A stretch of DNA of 64,000 bases. It comes from Tomocerus qinae. Lineage: Eukaryota > Arthropoda > Collembola > Entomobryomorpha > Tomoceridae. Below the pieces are notes generated by a model that did no database searches, was not told where the DNA came from, and saw nothing but the letters and a program-made list of their open reading frames with translations. Both the position numbers and the translations under genes were made by a program. The stretch lies in contig CM034546.1 in the NCBI GenBank assembly GCA_020055645.1, forward strand, positions 128,795,875 to 128,859,874, given 5' to 3'. Positions 23,601 to 36,400 of the stretch are shown piece after piece (position 1 is the stretch's first letter; every line of letters begins with the position of its first letter).

Positions 23601-26600
23601 AAAAATTAATTAATTCTAAGTGGGAACTAGAACAACAGAATTTAATTTATCAAGAACCAACAATTTTGTAGGCCCTAAATCCTTGCCATGCAATCCAAAT
23701 GAGGATTGTGGGTGATTGATAGGACTAGTACGTACTTGATATAAATTGTTTCAACCAGTTCTATAGTTTCGATCAAAAGTTATTTAATTCTAAGTGGAAA
23801 CTTGAACAACAGAATTTCATTTTTCAAGCACCAACAATTTCATGGGCCCTTAAACCCTGCCATTCAATCCAAATTAGGATTGAAGGTCATAAATAGGACT
23901 AGTAGGTATTTGATAAAAATTGTTTCAACCAGTTCTATAGTTTCGATCAAAAGTTATTTAATTCTAAGTGGAAACTAGAACAACAAAATTTAATTTACCA
24001 AGAAACAACAATTTTGTGGGCCCTTAAACCTTGCCATTCAATCCAAATGAGGCTTGGAGGTTGTTAATAGGACTAGTAGGTAGTTGATAAAAATAGTTTC
24101 AACCAGTTCTATAGTTTCGATCAAAAGTTATTTAATTCTAAGTGGAAACTAGAACAACAAAATTTAATTTACCAAAAAACAACAATTTTGTGGGCCCTTA
24201 AACCTTGCCATTTAATCCAAATGAGGCTTGGAGGTTGTTAATAGGGCTAGTAGGTAGTTGATAAAAATAGTTTCAAACAGTTTTATAGTTTCGATCAAAA
24301 ATTAATTAATTCTAAGTGGGAACTAGAACAACAGAATTTAATTTATCAAGAACCAACAATTGTGTGGGCCCTTAAACCTTGCCATTCAATCCAAATGAGG
24401 CTTGGAGGTTGTTAATAGGACTAGTAGGTAGTTGATAAAAATTATTTCAACCAGTTCTATAGTTTCGATCAAAAGTTATTTAATTCTAAGTGGAAACTAG
24501 AACAACAAAATTTAATTTATCAAGAAACAACAATTTTGTGGGCCCTTAAACCTTGCCATTCAAACCAAATGAGGCTTGGAGGTTGTTAATAGGGCTAGTA
24601 GGTAGTTGATAAAAATAGTTTCAAACAGTTTTATAGTTTCGATCAAAAATTAATTAATTCTAAGTGGGAGTTAGAACATCAGAATTTAATTTATCAAGAA
24701 CCAACAATTTTGTGGGCCCTTAAACCTTGCCATTCAATCCAAAAGAGGATGGAGTGTGATTGATAGGACTAGTAGGTACTTAATAAAATTAATTTCAAAC
24801 AATTCTATAGTTTCGATCAAAATTTATTTAAGTCTTAGTAGAAAATAGTACTATAAAATTTCATTTTCAAAGTACCAACAGTTTTGTGGGCCCTTAAACC
24901 TTGCCATTCAATCCAAATGAGGCTTGGAGGATGTTAATAGGACTAGAAGTAGTTGCTAAAAATAGTTTCAAACAGTTTTATAGTTTCGATCAAAAATTAT
25001 TTAATTCTAAGTGGAAACTAGAACAACAGAATTTCATTTTTCAAGCACCAACAATTTTATGGGCCCTTAAACCTTGCCATTCAATCCAAATTAGGATTGA
25101 AGGTCATAAATAGGACTAGTAGGTATTTGATAAAAATTGTTTCAACCAGTTCTATAGTTTCGATCAAAAGTTATTTAATTCTAAGTGGAAACTAGAACAA
25201 CAAAATTTAATTTACCAAGAAACAACAATTTTGTGGGCCCTTAAACCTTGCCATTCAATCCAAATGAGGCTTGGAGGTTGTTAATAGGACTAGTAGGTAG
25301 TTGATAAAAATAGTTTCAACCAGTTCTATAGTTTCGATCAAAAGTTATTTAATTCTAAGTGGAAACTAGAACAACAAAATTTAATTTACCAAAAAACAAC
25401 AATTTTGTGGGCCCTTAAACCTTGCCATTTAATCCAAATGAGGCTTGGAGGTTGTTAATAGGGCTAGTAGGTAGTTGATAAAAATAGTTTCAAACAGTTT
25501 TATAGTTTCGATCAAAAATTAATTAATTCTAAGTGGGAACTAGAACAACAGAATTTAATTTATCAAGAACCAACAATTTTGTGGGCCCTAAAGCCTTGCC
25601 ATTCAATCCAAATGAGGATTGTGGGTGATTGATAGGACTAGTACGTACTTGATATAAATTGTTTCAACCAGTTCTATAGTTTCGATCAAAAGTTATTTAA
25701 TTCTAAGTGGAAACTAGAACAACAAAATTTAATTTACCAAGAACCAACAATTTTGTGGGCCCTTAAACCTTGCCATTCAATCCAAATGAGGCTTGGAGAA
25801 TGTTAATAGGACTAGTAGGTAGTTGATAAAAATAGTTTCAAACAGTTTTATAGTTTCGATCAAAAATTATTTAATTCTAAGTGGAAACTAGAACAACAGA
25901 ATTTAATTTATCAAGAACCAACAATTTTGTGGGCCCTAAAGCCTTGCCATTCAATCCAAATGAGGATTGTGGGTGATTGATAGGACTAGTACGTACTTGA
26001 TATAAATTGTTTCAACCAGTTCTATAGTTTCGATCAAAAGTTATTTAATTCTAAGTGGAAACTTGAAACACAGAATTTCATTTTTCAAGCACCAACAATT
26101 TTATGGGCCCTTAAACCTTGCCATTCAATCCAAATTAGGATTGAAGGTCATTGATAAGACTAGTAGGTATTTGATAAAAATTGTTTCAACCAGTTCTATA
26201 GTTTCGATCAAAAGTTATTTAATTCTAAGTGGAAACTAGAACAACAAAATTTAATTTACCAAGAACCAACAATTTTGTGGGCCCTTAAACCTTGCCATTC
26301 AATCCAAATGAGGCTTGGAGGATGTTAATAGGACTAGAAGTAGTTGATAAAAATAGTTTCAAACAGTTTTATAGTTTCGATCAAAAATTAATTAATTCTA
26401 AGTGGGAACTAGAACAACAGAATTTAATTTATCAAGAACCAACAATTTTGTGGGCCCTAAAGCCTTGCCATTCAATCCAAATGAGGATTGTGGGTGATTG
26501 ATAGGACTAGTACGTACTTGATATAAATTGTTTCAACCAGTTCTATAGTTTCGATCAAAAGTTATTTAATTCTAAGTGGAAACTTGAACAACAGAATTTC

Positions 26601-27472
26601 ATTTTTCAAGCACCAACAATTTTATGGGCCCTTAAACCCTGCCATTCAATCCAAATTAGGATTGAAGGTCATAAATAGGACTAGTAGGTATTTGATAAAA
26701 ATTGTTTCAACCAGTTCTATAGTTTCGATCAAAAGTTATTTAATTCTAAGTGGAAACTAGAACAACAAAATTTAATTTACCAAGAAACAACAATTTTGTG
26801 GGCCCTTAAACCTTGCCATTCAATCCAAATGAGGCTTGGAGGTTGTTAATAGGACTAGTAGGTAGTTGATATAAATAGTTTCAACCAGTTCTATAGTTTC
26901 GATCAAAAGTTATTTAATTCTAAGTGGAAACTAGAACAACAAAATTTAATTTACCAAAAAACAACAATTTTGTGGGCCCTTAAACCTTGCCATTTAATCC
27001 AAATGAGGCTTGGAGGTTGTTAATAGGGCTAGTAGGTAGTTGATAAAAATAGTTTCAAACAGTTTTATAGTTTCGATCAAAAATTAATTAATTCTAAGTG
27101 GGAACTAGAACAACAGAATTTAATTTATCAAGAACCAACAATTGTGTGGGCCCTTAAACCTTGCCATTCAATCCAAATGAGGCTTGCAGGCTGTTAAAAG
27201 GACTAGTAGGTGCTTGATAAAAAAAATTTCAAACAGTTTTATAGTTTCGATCAAAAATTAATTAATTCTAAGTGGGAACTAGAACAACAGAATTTAATTT
27301 ATCAAGAACCAACAATTTTGTGCGCCGTAAAGCCTTGCCATTCAATCCAAATGAGGATTGTGGGTGATTGATAGGACTAGTACGTACTTGATATAAATTG
27401 TTTCAACCAGTTCTATAGTTTCGATCAAAAATTATTTAAGTCTTAGTAGAAAATAGTACAACAGAATTTCGT
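20694..27472 (+). repeat. 174-bp satellite array, about 39 copies
   Basis: The monomer contains GGGCCCTTAAACCTTGCCAT, TCAATCCAAATGAGG, ATAGGACTAGTAGGTA, TATAGTTTCGATCAAAA and AACTAGAACAACA. CCTTGCCATTC occurs at 20727, 20901, 21075 and 21249, giving the 174-base period. Monomer types recur in a higher-order pattern: the same variant (with GATGTTAATAGGACTAGAAG) is at 21251, 22989 and 24901, which is 10 then 11 monomers apart. Because 174 is divisible by three, short frames stay open across monomers; these are not genes. The right array at 42555-49310 is the same family in the opposite orientation. Confidence 0.95.
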
Positions 27473-27585
27473 GATTCGGGAGACTACTAATTAATTTATC
27501 TACCATTCTTATTTCCAATAATTTTTTTAAATGTGATAAATATAATCAGTATTCTTGGTGAAAGAAATGAGTTTTGTTTAAGTAG

Positions 27586-28167
27586 TAGTGTACAAAATTT
27601 ACCACTTTTTATTCTTTTTTACCATCACAGTGGTAAAGTTGGTAAAAATGCATTTAATTGTAAAAATTATATATTTCAGCGATTGATTAGATAGCTGAGT
27701 ACAAATACACTAGACTTCCTAAAATATACGTTTTAAAACTTTATTTTCTATGAAATATTTCCAATTAGCCCCTTAATCAATTAAATTAATCATATTTGTT
27801 TGGTTGTACACCAAAAGTTATAAAAAAATGAAGAAAGAAAGACTGTATTTGGTATCGCCCATTTAAAATTGAAGCTTATTTAATTGCAATTAATTTCTCA
27901 ATCGGCAAGGGTTGTTAGCGCCCCCCATTGGTTGAATCCTACTCTGATGGATGAACACTTGTCATTTTGTGACAACAATGATCATCTGCTAATCTATTTC
28001 ATACTTTGGCACCCAGTTTTATTCAAAATTCAAACACGAAATTTAAATGATACTAGTTTTTACCATTTATACCATTTACCACTACTTTTTTGGTAGTGAT
28101 ATTTAACGTTAAATACCATTAAAAACCACTTACCACTGGTAAGTGGTAAATGGTATTTTGTACACTG
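27586..28167. mobile_element. hAT-like MITE, second copy (inverted relative to 6686-7284)
   Basis: TAGTGTACAAAATTTACCAC at the left and ATTTTGTACACTG at the right match the ends of the first copy in reverse order. The interior aligns throughout, for example ATGATCATTGTTGTCAC on the opposite strand. No target duplication is recognisable, and the left tip has a C-to-T change. It sits about 110 bases beyond the satellite edge. Confidence 0.85.
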
Positions 28168-28169
28168 TG

Positions 28170-29143
28170 CTTATACTTGTATGTGTATTAGTGTTAAGAT
28201 ATGGCAAATTATGGTAACAATTGGGAAAGATCTAGTTACATTCCAATCCAAGATTTTGTCAAATACTTTATAAAAACTTGAAGTAAACGGAACAGCGGAA
28301 TAATTTTGTTATGTATCGTTTGATCTTGGTAGTAAGCGAAGACAGAAAAAGCAGAAAAAGACCAAATTGATCAAAGTCATTTGTACCTGTGATGAAGGCT
28401 TTAAATTGCCTACATATAGTTATTTATTTATAAGACATTACACGGGGTAGATTTCTTTCTAAAAATTAATTCCCATTAAGCCTAAAGCCATCTTATTGAT
28501 GTTTTAAAAAAATGGTTATGAATTTAAGGACATTCTCATTAATTGAAAGGCATTTATATAAAACTAGCCGGTCACAGGGCCCAAGCCCTGTTATAAATAA
28601 AGCTAGTGTGTGTGTATTCCAGGGCAATATTGCAAGATGGATAGAATGTATTTCAGAAACTTATTTCCGTCACCCACCTGGTGCGTGAGGGGAAGCAGTT
28701 TATTTGCTTGGTCGGATAAAACAGATTAACACTTGGCAGCATAGACGTAAGTTGTAGGTAAACATCCCATCCAATGCAAAAGATGGAACATCCAACCCCA
28801 TTCATCCCATCATCACCAAACACCCAAGAAAAGATCAACATCTTATCCAGCGCACCACCAATATTCAAATAAAGTAATCCATCTAATATAGCCCAACCCC
28901 AGTTTCCAAATAAAGTACCATTACAGCCATCACCAACACATCCCTTTAAGCCAATTCATACACCTGGATGGGAATGTTGGGTATAATGGATGGGATGCTT
29001 ACATCTAAGCTTGGCAGTATACATAATGATGAGTCAGAGTAACGTAGGCGTAACATTATACCCCAAGTCAAAAATGTGACCATAATGGGTGACCAGAGTA
29101 AGTACCGATAGTCATAATAAAATTCCAACACAAAAATATTGGC
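28170..29143. other. no gene seen; C-rich low-complexity stretch
   Basis: Between about 28740 and 28990 the plus strand is rich in CCCATCC/CACCA motifs. This opens minus-strand frames that have no recognisable domain or splice partners. Confidence 0.4.
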
Positions 29144-29151
29144 CCTTGGTC

Positions 29152-29818
29152 CAGGGTTACCAGATTTTCGTCAGCCAATTTAAGTATCCTGACCAACAAA
29201 AGCCATTTACCAACCCATTTGGCGCTATCATAAGTGCGCAGCTAACAAATTTACGGTTTTTTGAAAAAAAGGAAACAAAAATAACGTAAATAATGTATTT
29301 TAAAATTAATATTCGTGCATAATAATACAGACTCTGAATATGCATTGTATTACAGATATAAGTGAGGATATCGGTAAAAAGTACAATTTTTGAAGTTGAA
29401 TTTTGAAATTCAACTTCAAAATTTACAATAATGATTTGACGAATTTTGTTTCATTTAGCTTAATGGTTAAGTGACAGTTGAGGAAAAGAAGCTTGCTTTT
29501 ATCCTCCACTGATAAAAGTGATTAATATATTTCCATCGAAATTGGAAGAGATTTTTGAAAACTTAACTGGATCGGTTAACAACGAATATTGAAATTCGCG
29601 CGAAGGGCGAGAAAATTTTGACATTTTAACTTATTTGAACGTTAGCAAATTGTGTTCTAATATTTAAGGATGAGATTATTCCTTTTTTACCGATTTTAGC
29701 TCATTTAAGTATATTTAAGTATAATTTAAGTATTTTAAAATACTTGCAAGTATTTTAAGTATGGGGTCTAATTTAAGCATTATACTTGCCATTTAAGTAT
29801 ACCTGCCTGGTAACCCTG
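29152..29818. mobile_element. hAT-type non-autonomous element with 8-bp target duplication
   Basis: The termini CAGGGTTACCAG and CTGGTAACCCTG are inverted. The flanks are CCTTGGTC at 29144-29151 and again at 29819-29826, an exact 8-base duplication. TTTAAGTAT repeats lie near both ends. The interior has no intact ORF. Confidence 0.9.
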
Positions 29819-29829
29819 CCTTGGTCGTA

Positions 29830-31486
29830 ATAAGCTGAAGTTTTAGAAAATTTTGTTTTTTTTGATTTGGAATAACTAATTACATATACTACCGTTGTAT
29901 AGTGTCAATGCAAGGAAAATGTCAACTTCCATGACATTCATGACTATGACCAACGAAAATGGAATCACATTAAAGAAATATTCTACATTCATAAATATTC
30001 ACCCACCTAAACTTTTTAAGGGCTACTTTTACTCTTCCTAATCCTATCTTCATCACGATTTGTGACGTCATATGAGAAGTTATAATTTTATGATAATAAA
30101 TCTCTTTAACACATAAGTGGCAGATTCAAAACGTACACATTTGAAATAAAAATAGTTTACCACTTCATCCCGCTCTGAATATTTTCTATTTAAGAATGGA
30201 CTTAGTTTTTCTATTTAAGACGTAAAACATTTTTAACCTCCTATTAGCTTAAAACCATTTGCGAATTGAAAAAAAATAGTTTTATTATGAATAGCCAATT
30301 TTTAAACTTTCCTTTAAACTTTAAACTGTATAAAATAAGGTCACGACACGGTGTATTAAATTGAAAGAAAGAGTATCAACTACCACGTCTCACAACAGTG
30401 ACTTTCATAATTTTATCACCGCGCAAGCGTGTATGCATAAAACCAAGTTCTATCTGGATGGAATTTAGCATTTTCAGCAAATAAACCAAATTGTGTTGCT
30501 AATACATTTTGAAATAACGTTACGGTGGCCGAGAAATAACATTCATAATTTCAAAACATCCGTACACACAAACATACAACATACATACATTTCGATGACG
30601 TTTATATTATAGAGTGATTTATAACGCCGTATTCGTAAAGTACGCCAGATTTTAATTTAAAGTCTTATTCGCTAAATGTACCTGTAAATTGTTATAAATC
30701 CTTCCATTCCAATTGTAGCGTTTGTTGAAACCCTTTAAATATGGAATTGATTCAATACGCTTTCTGAAATAGATTAGTACGGTATTTACCAAAACAGTTA
30801 CAGGTTTAGTCAAAAGGTATATATTTCTGAGTGTCAACAACGTGGTTACCATCAAGCCACCATATTTAGGCTTTAGTATTTGCTTCATTTTGATATTTTT
30901 GATAAAAAGATCTTCAATATCAAGTATTAACCAATTTTAGGCCCTTGTATTTTGCCATTCTATCAGCAGGTAATAGATAATTATGGGGATAGTAGATATC
31001 GGGAAAATTAGCAGTACTTTCAGTTTATAAATTCGGTAGGCCGTAATTTACTTTCAAATGCCGCGTGGCTTGCCGTCAAGTACATACATATACATTACGA
31101 ACACTGTATCAGTACTGGGAAACTAATTGAAATATAATGTCTAACATTTTGCAAAGCTTAATAACAACTTACATTTAGTGTGACCTTTCAGTTTTCAAGG
31201 CTTGCAGGTCCTGTTATTGGTATATAATTATAATAAAATCATTTGGTAAAATGATGAAATGATATGATAATGTGAAAATGATTTATTTTTACTAGATAGT
31301 TTGTAATTTATACAAAAACTTCTAACACACTAATAAATTTACGGTATTTACGCCAAGCAGCCAAATCTAAAATGCGTAATTTCAATTTACGGCACACTCG
31401 ACACCTTGAGTTCTCTATAAGAACCTTAGAGCTATGGAATACCTTAGATTAAGGTATTCTATGAAATACTTTATTTTGGATAATCA
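29830..31486. other. no supported gene; one diverged satellite monomer
   Basis: A minus-strand frame at 30652-30888 starts with ATG but shows no family resemblance. At about 30917-31000 a single sequence (ACCAATTTTAGGCCCTTGTA, then TTTTGCCATTC and GGGGATAGTAG) resembles one decayed copy of the 174-bp satellite, 3.5 kb inside the array edge. Confidence 0.4.
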
Positions 31487-31760
31487 TATCGTCTGCCTAA
31501 TATTACAACGTAACAAGCCATTTCATCATGACTGCTACAAAGTAACAAACCATTTTATCATGGCTGAGACAAAGTAACAAACCATTTTATCATGACCGCG
31601 ACAATGTAACAAACCAATGTATCAGGAGTTAGGTTTGTTACATTGTCGCAGCCATGATAAAATGGTTTGTTACTTTGTCTCAGCCATGATAAAATGGTTT
31701 GTTACTTTGTAGCAGTCATGATGAAATGGCTTGTTACGTTGTAATATTAGGCAGACGATA
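31487..31760. mobile_element. palindromic foldback MITE, left copy
   Basis: Ends are TATCGTCTGCCTAATATTAC and its reverse complement. Each arm holds three tandem units of about 32 bases (AAGTAACAAACCATTTTATC + ATGGCTG.GACA). The loop is a few tens of bases around AATGTATCAGGAGTTAGG. TA bounds the core on both sides (31487-31488 and 31759-31760). Confidence 0.85.
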
Positions 31761-33416
31761 TAAATACAATGCCTTGCTATATGTAGTTTCGTTTGTATAA
31801 ATTTTAATTATCCATCTTCAGTGCGATTAAATTCTATTTTGAGAAAACTTCAAACGATGGTGTCAATTATTAAAAGTAACTTGCACAACGTGTGGTGTAT
31901 ACCTGCATGGTTAACTTGGGTGAAGAATATATTTAGTTTTGCATTACCGGATGCTATACCTTGATGTAGTCATGCAGGTTTAATTTTGCGTTCAATAACA
32001 ATTCCATAAATTTTGACCTAAAGGCGTATTTGATTTAATTGAATATTTTAAGACAGTTTCATAATTTTGGTTAAAAGATGTTGATTTTGTACTGAAACAA
32101 CCGACAAAACAAAGTTGAGGTAAAATATGTTGGCTGTTAAGTCATTGTCAATAGAAATAGTAACGATTTTGGTACACCAGGAAGCCTAAAAGGATTCAAT
32201 CTTGGATTATTTTAGATTATGGTAACCCAACCTATAACCTAGGCTTTTTTCTGAACTTATGGTGCGGCTACATTGATTTGAATTATTTATCGCTCGTTTT
32301 ATGTTCGCGATTACAATTAAAAATGCACCTATGAGGGAATCTGGACGATTCTCTAGTATCCAGATTTTTCAAATTGCCGATGCCGTTTTGGTGTTGGGTA
32401 TATAAAACAAATTTTTAATTCGGAAAGGGAATAAAAGTAAAGTACTTTAATTAAGGCAGTAATTTAAGGCATTAAAGAATAATTTTTTATCTTTTGTCTA
32501 ACCCTAACCACTCTAATAACAATTAGTCAAAGAAAATTCTAAACGTAAAAAAGTATTCATAAAATATTTGAAATTAAAAATATATCGTGATATCATCTGA
32601 ACCAAATACATTTTAAGTTGCTATTAATAAATTAAGGTTACAGAACATTTTATCCTTTAAATAACATAAAATTTGAAAAGTTAAAAGGTATCAGCAAAAC
32701 ATCGTCAAATCAGCCGATTCAGGCAATTTATTTCGGCCGATTCCGGCGTATCGGTAAAAACAGAAAATAAATAAATCAGCGGCCAATTTATCTTCCCTAA
32801 TTAACATGAATTGTATTCTGTATGTCTTTTACAGATTTGAAAGTTTGTAACATATATTTTGGGCTACAGGTCTCAGCAGACCAAATATACACCTATATTT
32901 TTATTTCTCTGCAAACGAAGAAATAAACACTATAAATTCAAATTACTATTATTTCAAAGTCACAAGCTGTGTTTATTTGTAAAACTTTAATTAGAAACCG
33001 TTTAAAAATTTAAATTGAAGAAACTTAGGCTTATTATATGATGATTAATGAATATAACTTTTAAAATTTCTTGCTTAGATTTTTGTACGGTAAAAAAATT
33101 TGGTTTTCACATGCCTTTATGTCAATTACTGCACGGAATATAATGATATAATACTAACTTGTGGTGAAAAATTTTTCCCCACATGTTATCAATGATTTTT
33201 AATTATAATAATGAAACACATTCGAGTTTTAATTCGGGAAATAGTTGCTCATTTTACATTTTATTTAAATGAAATTTCTATTGAAGTAATTTAAACACCA
33301 CTTATTTTACCTTCTACTACAATGAAATAGGTAATTTTAATTTTCCGTAATAAAAAACTTCAACTTAAAATTTTAATTTAATTTTAATTAAACTTTTTGT
33401 AAGGTAAGTAAATTAA
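31761..33416. other. no gene seen, 3' flank of the transposase gene
   Basis: AT-rich, no sizeable open frame. It probably belongs to the transposon body or its insertion site, but I could not identify a terminal inverted repeat pairing with the other side of the gene. Confidence 0.4.
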
Positions 33417-36400
33417 TTATTTTGTGACACATTGTCCCTTATCTTTGTTTTGGCGTTGGTGCTTTTTGATGACATTAGTTACATAATTTACCAACTGGCT
33501 ATCAGTTTTATACAATACTGTTAGGTCTTTACTTTCACTCGAGAAATGAAGAAACTTTTTCAACATAGAAATACGCAAACCAGATATGAACTCCTTGTTA
33601 TTAGGGAAAACAGGCTGCACCCCAAATTGAACAATTTTTTCAATTGTTCTTAAAACATGGTCACCGCATTCATAACCTTTACTTTGCTTGGGTACAGACA
33701 CAGTCTTTAATGGCTCCCATTGTTGTTTCCCGTATTTTTTCTCTAACAGTAATGTAAGTTCTTTATAGAAATTTCGTTTTTCATTTTTGTTTATGAGATT
33801 TGGAATGGAATCGTAGTCATATATTTTAAATTTAGTCAAATCAACAGCCGCTAAAAACCAGTGATTAAAATAGAACAGTGGACATAGCAGGAGCCAAATA
33901 TTGTTGGGTATTTTGGTTAGCATTGATTCTGTGGTTTTCATTTATTTATCTGGCGAGTACCAACAAAAATACGTGTCCGTGACATATACTCTTTCCATTT
34001 TATCAACATGATCCATTTTGATGACATTAATATAGGCATTTAAAACCCGATCATTCATCCATTGTGTTCCGTTTTTTTCTATAACTGATAATATGTCGTT
34101 ATCGTCAATAACAATTCCGTCAATGTGAACTTCAAAAACATATTTTTTCGTCTCTTCTTTTTCGTCTTCAGAAATGTCAATTATTTCAGTTTTCGAAACG
34201 CATTTTTTTTGGTCATTACTTATATTTGAGGGAGCCGAGCGAAGGTATTTACTTACACGCTTAGACCTTTTGTCTTGTTTCTTTTGAGACCATATTTCTT
34301 GTGAATTTTCTGCTTCTTCTTTCAAAATTTTTCGCTTTTTAACAACAGCAGCCTTGCTTTTCCATCTGTTACTTTGTTCAAATTTACGTAACATTCCTAA
34401 AGTGATAACTTGATGTTCCCTAATAAAATCTGCAGTATTTAAATGCCTTTGCACATGTAGTTGGTTTTTTGTGTTGGAGAAATAACTCTCAACTGCATTA
34501 TTTGTGTGATGTGTAAAATTACTATCGAGTAGAATTCGTGGTGTCATTGCTCCCCAAAAACAATAATATGCAATGTAAGTATTTTGCAGGATATTTATAA
34601 GCTCGATGCAATGATACGGATTTTTGTTCGTTTCGGTTTGACACATTTCATTTGATTTTCTGGTGGCAACGAAATACTTGTAAAAAGGCGACTTCAACCT
34701 TAGAGTTTTAATATTGTTATTTTCGTTAAAGATGTCATCAATATTGTTAGCTTCGTGTGCATTTTTCTCATCTAAAATAATATCGACATCAGTTTTCGAA
34801 AACGTTTCAAGCAATTGGTTAATATCTTTGGAGCTCATGTTTCGTGATCCAAAAAGACGGATTATGGCATTACATACGATTTGAAAGTTTTTAAGTGATC
34901 CAGATTGGAGTAAAGTGACAAAACTTTTAATGCCCACGTCCTTTATTTTCTTTGGAACACCTTTTTTTGTTAGCAAGTTTAGGTAACTTCGAATAATATG
35001 CGCCGAGCAAAGGAAAATTACTATTTTACTTTTTGGCCATATCTCCCAACATCTTCTCATGTAGATTGATATCTCTTCCTTGTTCCATGCTAAAAGTAAC
35101 ATAAATAAATTGATTTTAGTATAACATTCCAAACCACATAAGCTTTTTAAAAAGCATAAAATGTATTGCATTCATAACATTATCAATAATAGTACGTAAT
35201 ATTCAGTTTACATATATATATATATGTCAGTTTACATATTTTTTAAACACTTTTGGAATTTTAATTGACAACGTAATTACAACAACTAGTATTAAATGTT
35301 TGTGAGTCAACCACAGTGCCAAATTCTTAGCAAAGCAGTCTTTTATATTTTATACAAACTTTTGTGTATAATTTAACTTTCTCCTCAAGATGTTGTAATG
35401 CAATAGTCAACCAATCATTATCACATCAAGGATTTATACAAGTAACATAACCTTTTACTTTCATAGACTATTTTTTGTTAGAAATAGAACTAAATATTTC
35501 ATGGAACGCAAAAATATAATTCAGGAAAGGTCATCCTCTGTGTATACAAATACTATTTTTGTCTGTTCTTTTGTTCGGAAATCCCGGTGCACGATAACTA
35601 ACGGTGGTTTGAATTAGATTGTTTACATGTTCAGAATATAATATTAAGCTAAAATAAAGGCCAAGTTTGTATATGGGTAAGATTAGCCAAACGCCGATTC
35701 AATGGAACAAAATTTTGAAAATGTTTACCTACCTTCGCTAACGCTGTGCAGAAGGCAAAATGAGAAGTCAATGCAGACCATTTTTCCAATTGATGACATC
35801 CTTTTTACTTTTTTCATGTCATAAAACAATCTATTTAGACAGCTGGATACTGCTGGGACATCGTGGACATTTAATAAAAATTCGGCTAACTGCAAACTGC
35901 CATTTGTATTTGGAAATCTTGCCATTATGCTGTAAAGAAAAGTCTTTTTAGATTTTCTATTGACTTTTGAGCATATACTTCCTGTACTGTCGAAATACAG
36001 ATATGCGTTACTAGTGGGCTTGTTAAGGTCGCAATAAATTCTTAGAGCACTCTCCCTGTAAAGTCCACATATCAATGGCTCGACGCTGTAATATTGAATA
36101 TAGCCTTTAACAGCTCCATTTGGATTAATTGTATCCATCATTTCATTTTTCAATGTTCCTATATCTTCGTACAGGGAGTCACTGTTTCTGAGTTTCTTTA
36201 AACCTTCGTGCTTTATTAATCTTAATTGGGACTCGCTTTTTTGACAATTATTCATGTGGAGGTGTTTGAAATGAGACACAGAAGCATAATTTTTTATTGA
36301 AATTTTTTTGGCACTTTCATGTTGTAATAAATCTAACATTGTTAACCGGTCTTGACATCTTAGCTGACGGCCTGTGTGCCTTTTTTGAATTAAAGAAAAT

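Noticed and set aside
28653-29131. Minus-strand frames in the C-rich stretch
   Set aside because: Explained by low-complexity CCCATCC repeats; no domain.
30652-30888. 78-residue minus-strand frame with an ATG
   Set aside because: No recognisable family and no joining exon; could be real, but unsupported.
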